44,934 bases of DNA from NCBI GenBank assembly GCA_001803235.1, contig MHBL01000023.1:1-44934 (forward strand), given 5' to 3'. Below, piece by piece: positions 8,566-18,077 of this stretch. Numbering within the stretch: the stretch's first letter is position 1; every line of letters begins with the position of its first letter. The notes beneath the pieces were generated by a model. The model did not search any database, was not told the origin of the DNA, and worked only from the letters and a program-made list of their open reading frames with translations. This stretch comes from Lentisphaerae bacterium RIFOXYA12_64_32 (GTDB lineage: Bacteria > Verrucomicrobiota > Lentisphaeria > Oligosphaerales > YB12-FULL-65-16). A program made the translations under genes and the position numbers.

Positions 8566-9429
8566 TCAGTACGCAGTGTGGCCGAAAATGTCGCCGTCAT
8601 TGGCGCGCATTTGGGAGTACTGCCTGCTCTCCACGTGGCCATCGATGAACGCGAGATTGGAGCGTTTGTGGTGGCGCCCGTCGTTCCGGGCCGTGGCTAC
8701 GCTCGCATCGGTCCAGTCGTCGGGCCAACCCACCGCCGCGCAGGAAGGACACTCGACGAACATGCTGGCGACCAACGCCCCACCCTCAACAACCGCCGCG
8801 TCGCCGATCAACCAGATGCGGTCGGGACGGAACACGACCGAGATCTTCAAGTTGGCGTCCTTTTGGATGACGTGATTCTCGTTGACGCCGTAGCCGCCGC
8901 CAGCTCCGCCGGCGGCGGCGTAGTACAGGTCGCCCTTGGCCTCCACCTCGGGGCACAACCACACCCCGTCCCGGACGTCACCGGTGTCCACGTCGTGCCA
9001 GGAGTTGATCTCCGTGAAATTGCCGGCCGCCAAAACATTGGTGTAGAACGTGCCCGGCGCCTCGCCGTAACTGCTGGCCGGCAGGTAATCGTCGCTGTCG
9101 TTGGAGTACATGCAGAACCCTAACCCAATCTGCTTGAGGCCGGACACACACTTGGAGGAGCGCGCCTTGGAGCGGGCCATGGACAGGGCCGGCAGCAGCA
9201 TTCCCGCCAGAATGGCGATAATCGCAATGACCACCAAGAGCTCGATCAGTGTGAACCGCGTACGGAACACCTTCGGACTGCCGTAGAGCGACTCGCGCCG
9301 AGTGCACGGGGCGGGCGGGGCGGCAGGATCCAAGCTCAAGCCAGGCTCCGCCCTCGTGCGCCCAAGAGAACCCCGTGCCGGTCCATAGCCGGCATGGCGC
9401 CACGTGCCGGACCTGCGCAGTTCAACCAT
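8566..9429 (-). CDS. Prepilin-type N-terminal domain / H-X9-DG protein
   Basis: A 287-aa protein with a type IV pilin-like class III signal, [19 protein letters not shown], preceded by an unusually long leader of about 58 residues. Glu+5 is present, but the residue before the cleavage Phe is Arg rather than the usual Gly. The globular part has [15 protein letters not shown] and the C-terminal [16 protein letters not shown], fitting the H-X9-DG motif seen in abundant PVC/Hydrogenedentota pseudopilins. The start is supported by GGAGG 8 bases before the ATG at 9429. It is probably an exported pseudopilin-like surface or matrix protein; assembly into a pilus is not shown. Confidence 0.88.
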   Translation of the reverse strand: MVELRRSGTWRHAGYGPARGSLGRTRAEPGLSLDPAAPPAPCTRRESLYGSPKVFRTRFTLIELLVVIAIIAILAGMLLPALSMARSKARSSKCVSGLKQIGLGFCMYSNDSDDYLPASSYGEAPGTFYTNVLAAGNFTEINSWHDVDTGDVRDGVWLCPEVEAKGDLYYAAAGGAGGGYGVNENHVIQKDANLKISVVFRPDRIWLIGDAAVVEGGALVASMFVECPSCAAVGWPDDWTDASVATARNDGRHHKRSNLAFIDGHVESRQYSQMRANDGDIFGHTAY

Positions 9430-9843
9430 CACGCAATCCTCCCTGCGCGCCGCTTGGGGCGCAGCTACATGTAACGTCTCGCGGACTCGACCTATCGCAC
9501 CCGCATAGCACACCTTGCCTAAATAGAATACGCAAGAAGCAGGACTAAAGCAAGCCAAAACACCAAACTCCTGTGTTGCTAGCGGGCCGCCTGGCGCCGC
9601 CACCGGCTGGTCCGGGCGGCGGCGCAGAGTGACACGCGAGTAACATGGGAGTCTCGCTCCCGCGGGTGTCGGAGCGAGCCGCTCCGACCACTTTAGGCGT
9701 CAGCCCAGGTCAAACTTCGACCTTATCTCCACCCGCAACTGACGCATTACGGCGTGGTCTTGTGTTCGGCTTGAAAGTCGGCGGTCCGTGGTGCATTGTC
9801 CGTGGTCCATCGACTGCTCTGCGAATTGCCTTGGAGGAGCTCC
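9430..9843. other. Intergenic region with hairpins and a repeat
   Basis: Divergent promoter space between the prepilin-like and GT-C genes. It contains a perfect hairpin GTCGGAGC/GCTCCGAC (9668-9688), a smaller GGGAG/CTCCC stem just before it, and two GTCCGTGGT units separated by 5 bases (9784-9806) about 40 bp upstream of the next start. I see no gene. Confidence 0.6.
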
Positions 9844-11376
9844 ATGACGGACGAGGCCCGAGCCGAGGATCCGGGGATGGCCCGGCACGCCGGTCCATTT
9901 CCCTGGTCGGTGCGGTTCTGGCTGTTTCTGGCGGCGTTTGCGCTCTACGCCGGGGTTGGGCACAAGCCGGGCGTCAACGAGGTTTCCCGGATCGGGCTGA
10001 CGTGGGGGATTGTGGAGTGGCACAGTTTCACCATCGATCCGGTGGCGAACGAGACGGTCGACCGATCCTACTGCAACGGGCACTACTACTCGGACAAGGC
10101 ACCCGGTGTCTCGTTTCTGGCCATTCCTGCCTTTGCCGTGTACCGCTGGGTTGAGCCGGCTGTCTCCTGGCACATCGCACGGTTGGTTGACGCGGCGTCG
10201 GGGGAGCAGGGGCGTCTGGCGCTGGAAGGTCTGCTGCGGTTGGTGCGGGTGTGGGTGCCGCGGGCGCTGACCGTGAGCCTGGCGGCGGCGTTTTTCGCCG
10301 TGTTCATGGCGGAGTTCCTGCGTCGCCACTGCGCGGACATGCGGATGGCCGGCTTGCTTGCTCTCGGTTGGGCGGCAGGCACCATGGCGTATCCCTACGC
10401 GACCGTGTTCTACGGGCACATGGTCGCTGCCGTGGCCCTCTTCGTGGTGTTTGCGCGAATGACGCGGGTTGCCGCAAGCGGGGCGGAGACGGCGCGGCGG
10501 TTGGACCTGTTCCTCGACGGCCTTCTGCTGGGCGTGGCGGTCGTGACGGAGTTCCCCACCGGACTGATCGCGACCATTCTGGGTGGGTACTTCCTGCTCG
10601 GCCTGGGGCGGGCTGTGCAGTCGCGAAGGTTGGCGTGGCGCGAGGTCGGCGTGCGTTTCGCCCTGTTCGTTGGCGGCGGAATCCTGCCCGCGATCCCGCT
10701 GTGCTTCTACAATGCCGTGTGTTTCGGGCATCCCCTGCGCCTTGGATACGAGACGCTGGCGAGCCCGGCGTTCCAGGCCCGCATGCGGGAGGGGTTCTTC
10801 GGGATCACGGCACCCCAGCCGGATGCCATGTGGGGGATGACCTTCGGAACGTACCGGGGCATGTTTCCGGTCAGTCCCTTCCTGATGTTAAGTCTACCGG
10901 CTCTGGCGCTGGTGCTTTGGCGTGTGGCCCGGCGCCGCGAGTCGTGGGCTTCGCCCTGTGCCGTTGCGGCGCTGATCGTGGCGGTGTACTTCGTGTTCAA
11001 TGCCGGCTATGCGTTCTGGTTCGGCGGGTCCGCCATGGGACCTCGGCACTTCGTGCCCGCGTTGCCGTTCCTGGTGTTCCTGATGAGCTGTCTGAGCCGA
11101 AGGTGGTGGCCGGTGCTGGCCGTCACCGTGGCCGTGTCGGTGGCGTTCATGGTGGTGTTCAGCCTGACCGATCCGCAGGTGCCGGAGCGGGTCTTGGTCC
11201 CGCTGTGGCAGTATTCGCTGCCGCAACTGCAGCAGGGCCGCACATCGGTGACCGTGTTCCATTTCCTGGGTTTGGCCGGTTTTGTCCCTGTCATCCTCTA
11301 TTTGCTGGCCCCGTTGACCCTGATGGGGATAGCACTGTGGCAACTGGATCGGTCGCCGTCGCCTTGCCGCCGGTGA
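9844..11376 (+). CDS. GT-C-like multi-pass membrane protein (PMT/GT39-like)
   Basis: A 510-aa integral membrane protein with about ten hydrophobic segments. The first (about residues 24-38) is followed by a large loop with NEVSRIGLTWGIVEWHSFTID and NGHYYSDKAPG (ending near residue 88), a motif recurring in glycosyltransferase-like proteins of the dolichyl-phosphate-mannose mannosyltransferase type. GFGGSAMGPRHFVPALPF-like residues near the C-terminal third resemble another conserved loop of these proteins. It may transfer a sugar from a polyprenyl carrier at the periplasmic face. The ATG at 9844 has GGAGGAG just upstream. Substrate and donor are unknown. Confidence 0.7.
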   Translation: MTDEARAEDPGMARHAGPFPWSVRFWLFLAAFALYAGVGHKPGVNEVSRIGLTWGIVEWHSFTIDPVANETVDRSYCNGHYYSDKAPGVSFLAIPAFAVYRWVEPAVSWHIARLVDAASGEQGRLALEGLLRLVRVWVPRALTVSLAAAFFAVFMAEFLRRHCADMRMAGLLALGWAAGTMAYPYATVFYGHMVAAVALFVVFARMTRVAASGAETARRLDLFLDGLLLGVAVVTEFPTGLIATILGGYFLLGLGRAVQSRRLAWREVGVRFALFVGGGILPAIPLCFYNAVCFGHPLRLGYETLASPAFQARMREGFFGITAPQPDAMWGMTFGTYRGMFPVSPFLMLSLPALALVLWRVARRRESWASPCAVAALIVAVYFVFNAGYAFWFGGSAMGPRHFVPALPFLVFLMSCLSRRWWPVLAVTVAVSVAFMVVFSLTDPQVPERVLVPLWQYSLPQLQQGRTSVTVFHFLGLAGFVPVILYLLAPLTLMGIALWQLDRSPSPCRR

Positions 11377-11455
11377 TCAGCAAAGGTAGCTTTTCCGTGG
11401 AGCAGGTTCCGGAGTCAGAGCGCGAGCAAGAGCAGAAGCCAACAGGAGTTTCATC

Positions 11456-12097
11456 ATGGCCGACAAGATCAATGTCATGGTAATGGGCGGGCACACGACC
11501 GGGTTCCACCAGTTCGAAATCATGGGGCCGATATACCGAAAGTTCCTGACCGAAGCAGGGTTTGACGTGTTGATCACCGAAGACCGGCAGGATTTCACCC
11601 CGGACCGCATCAAGCCCTTCGAGGTGATCGTTGACTACACCACGGGCGAGGACCTCACCCCCGACCAGGCGAAAGGGTTGTTGGGCGGCATCATTGGCGG
11701 CAAGGGCTTCGTGGGCGTGCATTCGGCCGCGGATTCGTTCAAGGCCACGCCTGGCTACATCAATATGGTCGGCGGCAAGTTCCTGACGCACCCTTCGGCC
11801 TGGCCCAAGCTGACGTTCAACGTCAAGAACCGGCACCATCCGGTCATGGACGGGATCGAGGACTTCCAGATGGAAGAGGAATTGTATCTGATGGAGACCT
11901 ACGGGCACTTCGAGATTCTGCTCTCGGCGTGGTTCAAGGGCTTCGAGCGCCCCATCTGCTGGGTCAAGCCCTACGGGCACGGCCGCGTTGTCTACACGGC
12001 TCTCGGGCACGCCCAGCAGCAGACGGAGAACCCGAACTTCCAGAGACTGGTCGTCAACGCCGTGCGGTGGTCGCGAAACCCGGACACCGCGAAGTAG
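11456..12097 (+). CDS. ThuA-like domain protein
   Basis: A 213-aa single-domain ThuA-like protein, a glutamine-amidotransferase-like fold linked to sugar (trehalose/sucrose) utilisation. Landmarks are NVMVMGGHTTGFHQF, the FEVIVDYTTGEDLT strand, GKGFVGVHSAADSF, NRHHPVMDGI with downstream EEELYLMETYG, and the C-terminal KPYGHGRVVYTALGHAQQQTEN block. There is no signal peptide. CAGGAG lies just upstream of the ATG. It stands alone 79 bp after the GT-C gene. The reaction is uncertain, as for the family. Confidence 0.9.
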   Translation: MADKINVMVMGGHTTGFHQFEIMGPIYRKFLTEAGFDVLITEDRQDFTPDRIKPFEVIVDYTTGEDLTPDQAKGLLGGIIGGKGFVGVHSAADSFKATPGYINMVGGKFLTHPSAWPKLTFNVKNRHHPVMDGIEDFQMEEELYLMETYGHFEILLSAWFKGFERPICWVKPYGHGRVVYTALGHAQQQTENPNFQRLVVNAVRWSRNPDTAK

Positions 12098-12738
12098 GGC
12101 GCACCGTACGGCCTCACGGCGCGTTGGGGCCGGAGGCGCCATGGAGTGACGGCCTGGCCCTGCCGGACCGCAGGGCTGTGACGTGTCCCGCGGCGGTTGA
12201 CGGGATCCCTCAATCGCCGCACCTTCCGCCCCGCCCCCCCCCACGACCTGATTCCCCGGCACCCCTTCGGCGCGGGCAAGAGGCGCTCAGCCCCGACCCC
12301 GGAGATTGACCGCGTGCCGACGCCGCTTTCCCGGGTCTGTTAACAAGCTGTGCATGGCCCGCGGGCGACCTCTCGGTCTGGTGTCATAAGTGCCCCCAAA
12401 TCGGCCATTTGTGGGGATGTCAATAAGTCGTCCGTTCCCGGCGCAGACACCGCCTGTCCGGCGAAGGTTAGAATGATGTCAGGTTGCAACATACTGGTAA
12501 TCAATGTGTTGCGGTTACATACGAAGCCACTGGCATCCCAGTTTTCAATTGTGGATAACCTGTGAATAACCTGCAAACAAGTGGGGGGGGACGAAAGGTC
12601 AAGAGGTCGCGCGTTTTTTTTCGTTTCCAGGGACCACTTGAAAAGGCGGATTTGGGCACTTCGGGAAGGGGTTTGTGCGGCGACGCCCAGCGGTTTTGCG
12701 TCGGCACGTGTGCCGGCGGTTGACGCGCGGCCTGCGCG
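12098..12738. other. Intergenic region with paired DnaA boxes
   Basis: About 640 bp between convergent thuA-like and holB genes. The part at 12340-12600 is more AT-rich than the surroundings and ends in two consensus DnaA boxes (12550-12569) and a G8 run (12583-12590). The short open frames on both strands lack ribosome-binding sites and recognisable motifs. No T-rich terminator is evident. Confidence 0.6.
12550..12569. promoter_or_regulatory. Two adjacent DnaA boxes
   Basis: TGTGGATAA (12550-12558) is the exact complement of the DnaA box TTATCCACA. TGTGAATAA (12561-12569) fits TTATNCACA. They share orientation and are spaced 11 bp apart, about one helical turn, in a locally AT-rich stretch beside holB. 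This could be part of a replication origin or a DnaA-controlled site. Confidence 0.55.
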
Positions 12739-13785
12739 TCATGCCGGGCGATTGCGGATCTGGCACACGGACAGGCAGAAAGCTTCCAGTGCCAGGCGTT
12801 CGTTGACGTGGCCGTCGAGGCAGCGCACCAGTTCGTTGGCCCAGGCGACGTTTTCGTTGGCCTCTTCCCACGTCAGATCCCGCAGGCAGGCGCCCTGATC
12901 TTCCGCGGCGGCCAGCAGTTCCGGATGCGGGAGCGCGGCGGGTTCGACGCCGCCTGCGGCGAGCTGTTCCTGCAGGAACCAGGTTTGGAGGGCGTCCCCC
13001 ACGTCGCCGCGAAGCCGGGTGTACTCTGCCTGCACCTTGGCTGTTCGGCCTTCCTCGAGTTTCTTCTTCAGGGCCTTGTCGTCCGCGGCCACCGTGTTCC
13101 AGCGTTGGTCGTGCTCGTCCCCGACGGTTGCTTCGGCCTGCTGCTGCAGTCCGGCCAGGATTACGGACAGGCGGCTTGCCGTTGCCAGTGCGATGGCCGC
13201 ACCGGCGTTCCGGCGCAGTCGCGCCAAGACCGGGAACAGGCCCACGTTGATGACGACGTCGTAGGACTTCCGATTCTCGAGCAGCGAGACGTTCTGGCAG
13301 CGTGAGCGGATGGTGGGCAACAGTGTGCGGGGTGCTGCCGAGTAGAGGAGCAGCAAGGTGTATCGCGTCGGTTCTTCGAGCGTCTTGAGGAAGGCGTTCT
13401 GCGCCTGTTCATTCATACAGTCCGCCTCGGCGAGGACGCCCACTTTGAGCCGGTCCCGGGACGTGGCCAGGCTGAGCTGGTGCTCGAAAGCCCGGACTTC
13501 GTCCACGAGGATCTGGCGCGACTTGGACTGTGGCCGGAGGTCGTACCGTTCCGGGTAGCACTTGCGGTCGAACAACTGGCACGGCTCGCATCGGCCGCAG
13601 GCGTCCCCGTCCGCGGTCGGTTGCAGACAGGCGCAGACTCGGGCCCAGGCGGTGGCGAACTCCTCGAGCAGCGTCGGGCTGTCGCCAGCCAGCAGGTACG
13701 CGTGGCCGACGCGGTTGTGCAACCGCGCGCCCAGCAACCTGGCGCAAACTCCGGGGAACCGATCACGAAAGTTGGCCAATGACAC
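12739..13785 (-). CDS. holB: DNA polymerase III delta' subunit
   Basis: A 348-aa clamp-loader subunit of the replicative polymerase. The N-terminal AAA+ domain starts NFRDRFPGVCARLLGARLHNRVGHAYLLAG, with a degenerate P-loop as is usual for delta'. It has the four-cysteine zinc module (CLQPTADGDACGRCEPCQ), the AFLKTLEEP helix and the clamp-loader SRC motif in TIRSRCQNV. The C-terminal half is helical and less conserved. I chose the GTG at 13785 (GGAG 10 bases upstream), which overlaps tmk by 23 bases; a TTG at 13779 is possible. It is directly downstream of tmk, the common tmk-holB order. Confidence 0.9.
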   Translation of the reverse strand: MSLANFRDRFPGVCARLLGARLHNRVGHAYLLAGDSPTLLEEFATAWARVCACLQPTADGDACGRCEPCQLFDRKCYPERYDLRPQSKSRQILVDEVRAFEHQLSLATSRDRLKVGVLAEADCMNEQAQNAFLKTLEEPTRYTLLLLYSAAPRTLLPTIRSRCQNVSLLENRKSYDVVINVGLFPVLARLRRNAGAAIALATASRLSVILAGLQQQAEATVGDEHDQRWNTVAADDKALKKKLEEGRTAKVQAEYTRLRGDVGDALQTWFLQEQLAAGGVEPAALPHPELLAAAEDQGACLRDLTWEEANENVAWANELVRCLDGHVNERLALEAFCLSVCQIRNRPA

Positions 13786-14428
13786 CGTCGATGATCTCCA
13801 TGATCTGCCGATGCACGTCCTCAGTTGGGGCGTCCGTGCGCACGATGCGGACTCGTTCGGGGTTCTGCCTGGCCAGGGCCAGGAATCCGTCGCGCACGGC
13901 GGTGTGGAACCGCAGCGATTCGGCCTCGATCCGGTCCGGCACGGCATCGCTGCCGCCGCGGGTTCGGGCCCGGCCCAGGCCGGCCTCGGGGTCGAGGTCC
14001 AGCACGATCGTCAGGTCGGGCCAGCGCTGCCCGATGGTGAATTTGTGCATCTGGCGAATGAAACTGGCGTCGAGGTTCCGGGCGCAACCCTGGTACACGG
14101 TGGTGGAGTCGGCGAACCGGTCGCAGATCACCACCCCTCCGGCGACCAGGTGCGGCAGGATGATGTCCCGCATGAGCTGGGCGCGGCTGGCGCCGAACAT
14201 CAGCAGTTCCGACTCGGCGCAGACCGCGCCAGGTTCGCCAAAGTGTTTGACCAGGCGCCGCAGTTCCTCGCCCAGCGGAGTGCCGCCGGGTTCGCGGGTC
14301 AGCACGACCTGGTACCCGCTCTGCCGCAGTCGGTCCGCCACCAACCGGACGTGCGTGGACTTCCCGACCCCCTCCGGTCCTTCGAGGGTGAGGAAAAAGC
14401 CGTTGCGGATCTGCCTGGGTGTCGTCAT
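13763..14428 (-). CDS. tmk: Thymidylate kinase
   Basis: A 221-aa dTMP kinase that phosphorylates dTMP to dTDP in the cytoplasm. It has the P-loop LEGPEGVGKST (residues 15-25), the TREPGGTPLGEELR dTMP-binding segment, the DRF motif in VICDRFADSTTVYQG, and a LID-like region with GRARTRGG. The length is close to the family norm. The ATG at 14428 begins where homology starts; the frame continues upstream without similarity. Its 3' end overlaps holB in another frame, so the two are likely cotranscribed. Confidence 0.95.
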   Translation of the reverse strand: MTTPRQIRNGFFLTLEGPEGVGKSTHVRLVADRLRQSGYQVVLTREPGGTPLGEELRRLVKHFGEPGAVCAESELLMFGASRAQLMRDIILPHLVAGGVVICDRFADSTTVYQGCARNLDASFIRQMHKFTIGQRWPDLTIVLDLDPEAGLGRARTRGGSDAVPDRIEAESLRFHTAVRDGFLALARQNPERVRIVRTDAPTEDVHRQIMEIIDGVIGQLS

Positions 14429-14571
14429 GCATTCGTCCTGGGCTGTACCCGATCTGTTTCGCCGAACCGGCATCTCTGGAATATAGTAGGGCACAAGTTG
14501 CTTCACCAGCACGCGACGGCAGCGGAAGGCAATGCGTTCGTCAAAGGTGGCCCTCTGCCAGAGTCGCACGC

Positions 14572-14609
14572 GGGAGCAAGCGGTGCATTGGGGGGAGCCG
14601 CTTGTTCCC
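14572..14609. repeat. 12-bp stem hairpin in the divergent tmk/ligase promoter region
   Basis: GGGAGCAAGCGG (14572-14583) pairs with CCGCTTGTTCCC (14598-14609), one G-T pair, around a 14-base loop. It sits between divergent genes, so it is not a terminator of either; it may be a leader structure of tmk or a small repeat. Confidence 0.55.
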
Positions 14610-14701
14610 TCTCGCGGCTCGGCCGGAAGACGGTACCCCTGCATTTCGCACCCTGCGCTGGCGCAGTACCACCGGACTCTGGCACACTTGGTGCGGACGG
14701 G

Positions 14702-16489
14702 ATGGACGTGGTCTACCTCGGAATACTTGCGGCGGGGATTCTGGTCGCAGCGGGCTGGGCTGGCGGCATCCGTCCATCGGTATTGTGCCTGGTTTCGGCC
14801 TGGCTGGCGCTCGGCGTGTTCCGCGCCGCGCGCCGCGGCTACGGCGGGCGACCGGCTCAGCCCGGAGTCCTTCTGCTGGCGTTGGTCGGCCTCACAGCCG
14901 CATGGCTGCTGGCGACCGCTGTCCCGCTTCCCGCGTCGGTGCTGAACCGTGCCGGCGAAACCCGCGCCGCTATCACCTCGCGCGCCGCCGCGGCCATTGA
15001 CACGGCGACGGGGCTGGGCTGGACGCTGCCGGCGAGGGGCGGGTTCTCATTGAGCCTGAACCGCGCCGGAACGCTGCGGACGCTGGCCCTGTTCCTGGCT
15101 GTCTGCGCGGCCGCGTCCCTGTCCGCTTGCCTGATCCACCCGCACCGCCGACGCTTGCTCGGCTTCCTCGTGGCGTTCGGGGTGGCGCAGGCCGGCGCCG
15201 CGTGCTTCAGCCGCTACGGCGCGCCGGCAACGCGCCTGTGGTGGGTGTTTGATGTCGGGGGGGCGGCCACCTTCGGCAGTTTCATCAACCCGAATCACTT
15301 GGGGGGACTGTTGGCCATGCTCACACCCGCCTGCATCGCCCTGGCCGCGGTGGAGATGCAGAATCGGCACTGGCGATGGGCGGCGGTCTGGATGAGCGCA
15401 CTGGTCGTTTTGGTGGTTGGCATCGTGGCGTCGCAGTCGCGCGGCGCCTTTATCCTGCTGGCGGTGGCGCTGGTCGTCTCCGCCGCCATGGTGTCACGGC
15501 GCGCGTCGCGGACGGCGGGGGTGGCGATCACTCTGTTGCTGTGCCTGGGGCTCCTGGTCTTCTCTGCCATTGACCTGCCCCGCATCGACACCGAACTGCG
15601 GTCCCTCAAGGAGAGCCGACTCGACAGCCGTATCGATGTGTGGCGAGAGGCCGGTCGGGTCTGGCGGGATTTCCCCCTCGTCGGCGTCGGGGCGGAGGGC
15701 TTCCGCACCGTCTCCCGCGCCTACGATACGGGGGCGTTCGGCTACACCGCGCACCATGCGGAGAGCACGTACCTGCAGATTCTGGCAGACGGCGGCATTG
15801 CCGGGGTGCTTCTGGCGCTGTTGCTCGCGGCGGCGTTTGCCGTCTGTGCTGTCCGCAGCTACCGCGCCGGGCATGTGCACGATCCCGAGTTCACGGCCGT
15901 CATGGGGGGAGTCTCGGTCGCGCTCGTTCACGGATTGTTCGACGTTCCGATACACGTGTTGCCCTACGCGCTGGTTCTGGCCGCATTGGCCGGGATGCTG
16001 GCGGCACTGCGACGTCCGAACGCGTCGGGAAGCGGTCCGCGCGTCACGCCCTGGCGGCCGCTGGTCGTGGCGGCGGCCATTCCGGCGCCGCTGATGCTGT
16101 GTGTCTGGCTGCTCTGCGGCCGTGACATGGGTGAGCGCGACCGGTACGCGTTCGTCGCCGCCGCCGCGCCGACTCAGTTGCTCGACAACCTGCGCTGGAC
16201 TCCTGCCTACTGGGCCAACTGGTACTACCTGGGTTGCGCCGCGACGGCCACGCGTGACGCGGACCGGTCCCGCTTCGTGTTCGGCGAGCGGTGCCTGACG
16301 CGGGCCACAGAGATGGACCCCGGCAATGCGCACGCCTGGCAGAACCTGGCCGTGCTGCGCCGTCGGCTGGGCGACGAACCGGGCACCGCCGCGGCGGTGG
16401 CGCGGTACCGAGAGCTGGGTCCCCCGCCGGTTCCAGCCCCTGAGGAAGACCAGACCACGCCGGAAAACGCAGCGCCGCCCTCACCGTAA
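14702..16489 (+). CDS. O-antigen ligase/polymerase-like membrane protein with TPR-like tail
   Basis: A 595-aa protein with about 11-12 hydrophobic segments. The Wzy_C (O-antigen ligase) signature includes FINPNHLGGLLAML, SQSRGAFILLAVALVVSA and the periplasmic loop with RVWRDFPLVGVGAEGF and HHAESTYLQILADGGIAG. The C-terminal 100 residues carry a soluble stretch with a TPR-like pattern (MDPGNAHAWQNLAVLRRRLGD) and a proline-rich tail. The family joins or polymerises polysaccharide on a lipid carrier at the periplasmic face. The start ATG at 14702 has no strong ribosome-binding site. It lies upstream of miaB in the same direction. Confidence 0.85.
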   Translation: MDVVYLGILAAGILVAAGWAGGIRPSVLCLVSAWLALGVFRAARRGYGGRPAQPGVLLLALVGLTAAWLLATAVPLPASVLNRAGETRAAITSRAAAAIDTATGLGWTLPARGGFSLSLNRAGTLRTLALFLAVCAAASLSACLIHPHRRRLLGFLVAFGVAQAGAACFSRYGAPATRLWWVFDVGGAATFGSFINPNHLGGLLAMLTPACIALAAVEMQNRHWRWAAVWMSALVVLVVGIVASQSRGAFILLAVALVVSAAMVSRRASRTAGVAITLLLCLGLLVFSAIDLPRIDTELRSLKESRLDSRIDVWREAGRVWRDFPLVGVGAEGFRTVSRAYDTGAFGYTAHHAESTYLQILADGGIAGVLLALLLAAAFAVCAVRSYRAGHVHDPEFTAVMGGVSVALVHGLFDVPIHVLPYALVLAALAGMLAALRRPNASGSGPRVTPWRPLVVAAAIPAPLMLCVWLLCGRDMGERDRYAFVAAAAPTQLLDNLRWTPAYWANWYYLGCAATATRDADRSRFVFGERCLTRATEMDPGNAHAWQNLAVLRRRLGDEPGTAAAVARYRELGPPPVPAPEEDQTTPENAAPPSP

Positions 16490-16604
16490 CCAAGCGCTGG
16501 CGCCCCCCCAGAGGCCACCCGTGAACTCCGCACGCGCTTGCACGGCCGCGGGGTGCAGTCATATTCTCCTGTTCATTCCCCGTCGAAAGGTCAGCGGTCA
16601 CGGC

Positions 16605-17954
16605 ATGCTCAAGACGTTTCACATTCGAACCTACGGCTGCCAGATGAACGAGCGCGACTCTGAAGCGCTCGGCTGTCTGCTGGAGGAACACGGCTACACA
16701 CTTGCGCCGGGCGAAGAGACCGCCGACATCCTGATTTTCAATACCTGCAGCGTTCGTGACCAGGCGGAGCGCAAGGTGTTCGGCAAGGTCGGGCTGACCA
16801 AGCGTCTTCGCCGTCAGCGGCCGGAGGTGATCATCGGCGTGATCGGCTGCATGGCGCAGGAGCACGGTGCGGCGCTGCTCGAACGGTTTGCGCACCTGGA
16901 CTTCGTCGTCGGGACGGACCAGCTTCACACCGTGCCGGGGATTGTGGCGGAGATCGCACGCGAGCGGTCGCGCCGCGTGGCGACCGAGACCGGCGCGGAC
17001 GACACGGAAGCCCTCTCTGGGCATCGGCCCGGCGCGGTCTCGGCCTTCGTCTCCGTGATGCGCGGCTGCAACCAGTTCTGCTCGTATTGCGTCGTGCCGC
17101 AGGTCCGCGGCCGTGAGCGCAGTCGGCTGCCGGAAGATGTGGTGCGCGAAGTGCGCCAGTTGGCGGGGCAGGGCACGAAGGAGATCTTCCTCCTCGGTCA
17201 GAACATCACCGCGTACGGGATCGCAGAGGCGCGGCGGGACGGCACTTATTCGCCGGATGCGTCGCCGTTCGCCGACCTCCTGCGGGCGGTGAACGACGTG
17301 CCGGGCGTGGAACGGATTCGGTTCACGTCGCCGCACCCGAAGTTCATGAACCAGGCCTTCCTCGATGCCGTCTGCGAGCTGCCGAAGGTCTGCAAGGCGT
17401 TCCACATTCCGCTGCAGTCCGGCGCGGACCGGATCCTGGAACTCATGCACCGCGGCACGACGGCCAAGGAGTACCTGGCGCGCATTCGGCATCTGCGCGA
17501 GCGTTTGCCGGAGGTCGGATTTTCGACCGACATCATCGTCGGTTTCCCCACGGAGACGGATGTGGAGTTCGCCGCCACACGCCAGGCGATGAACGAGGCG
17601 GGCTTCGACATGGCGTACATTTTCAAGTACTCGCCGCGGCCGGGCACGAAAGCCGCGGAAAAGCTTCCGGACGATGTGCCGCAGTCGGTCAAGGAGGAAC
17701 GGAACCAGATTCTGCTGGCCGACCTGGTCGCGCGTGCGGAGTCCGCGAACACGCGCTACCAGGGCCGCACGGTACGCGTCCTGGTCGAAGGTGAGAGCAA
17801 GCGGAACTCGACGCGTTGGACCGGCCGCTCCGACACGAACAAGGTCTGCATTTTCCCGCGTACCGACGGCATGCAGCCCGGCGACCTGGTCGACGTCGTC
17901 ATCACCCGCACCACCGCCAACTCGTTGTTCGGTTGCGTGGCGGAAGAAGCGTGA
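16605..17954 (+). CDS. miaB: tRNA-2-methylthio-N6-dimethylallyladenosine synthase MiaB
   Basis: A 449-aa radical-SAM methylthiotransferase that adds the 2-methylthio group to isopentenyl-A37 in tRNA. The N-terminal UPF0004 domain has RTYGCQMNERDSE, FNTCSVRDQAERK and IGCMAQEHG, giving the three Cys of the second Fe-S cluster. The radical-SAM motif is CNQFCSYC in VMRGCNQFCSYCVVPQVRG. The C-terminal TRAM domain (about 380-445) contains GRSDTNKVCIFP. The MNERDSE and RGRERSR contexts favour MiaB over MtaB or RimO. The length is normal. The ATG at 16605 has AAAGG further upstream than ideal. Confidence 0.95.
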   Translation: MLKTFHIRTYGCQMNERDSEALGCLLEEHGYTLAPGEETADILIFNTCSVRDQAERKVFGKVGLTKRLRRQRPEVIIGVIGCMAQEHGAALLERFAHLDFVVGTDQLHTVPGIVAEIARERSRRVATETGADDTEALSGHRPGAVSAFVSVMRGCNQFCSYCVVPQVRGRERSRLPEDVVREVRQLAGQGTKEIFLLGQNITAYGIAEARRDGTYSPDASPFADLLRAVNDVPGVERIRFTSPHPKFMNQAFLDAVCELPKVCKAFHIPLQSGADRILELMHRGTTAKEYLARIRHLRERLPEVGFSTDIIVGFPTETDVEFAATRQAMNEAGFDMAYIFKYSPRPGTKAAEKLPDDVPQSVKEERNQILLADLVARAESANTRYQGRTVRVLVEGESKRNSTRWTGRSDTNKVCIFPRTDGMQPGDLVDVVITRTTANSLFGCVAEEA

Positions 17955-17988
17955 AGGGAGGTCTCAGTGTTCGGGTTTCAGGAAACGT

Positions 17989-18029
17989 GATGATCCCGAT
18001 GCCTTCGAAGATCCCGATGATCCCGACGG
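17989..18029. repeat. 9-bp unit array GATGATCCC x4
   Basis: Tandem units GATGATCCC, GATGCCTTC, GAAGATCCC, GATGATCCC, then GACGG. It lies about 50 bp upstream of the nitroreductase start and shows the same architecture as the other unit arrays in this window. Confidence 0.8.
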
Positions 18030-18077
18030 AACTCCCTTCCCCTGACGCCTCATCTCTCAACACCCGGAGACCACGTG

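Noticed and set aside
12340..12576. Short open frames on both strands in the holB/thuA-like gap
   Set aside because: No ribosome-binding site, no recognisable protein pattern, and codon use unlike the neighbours.
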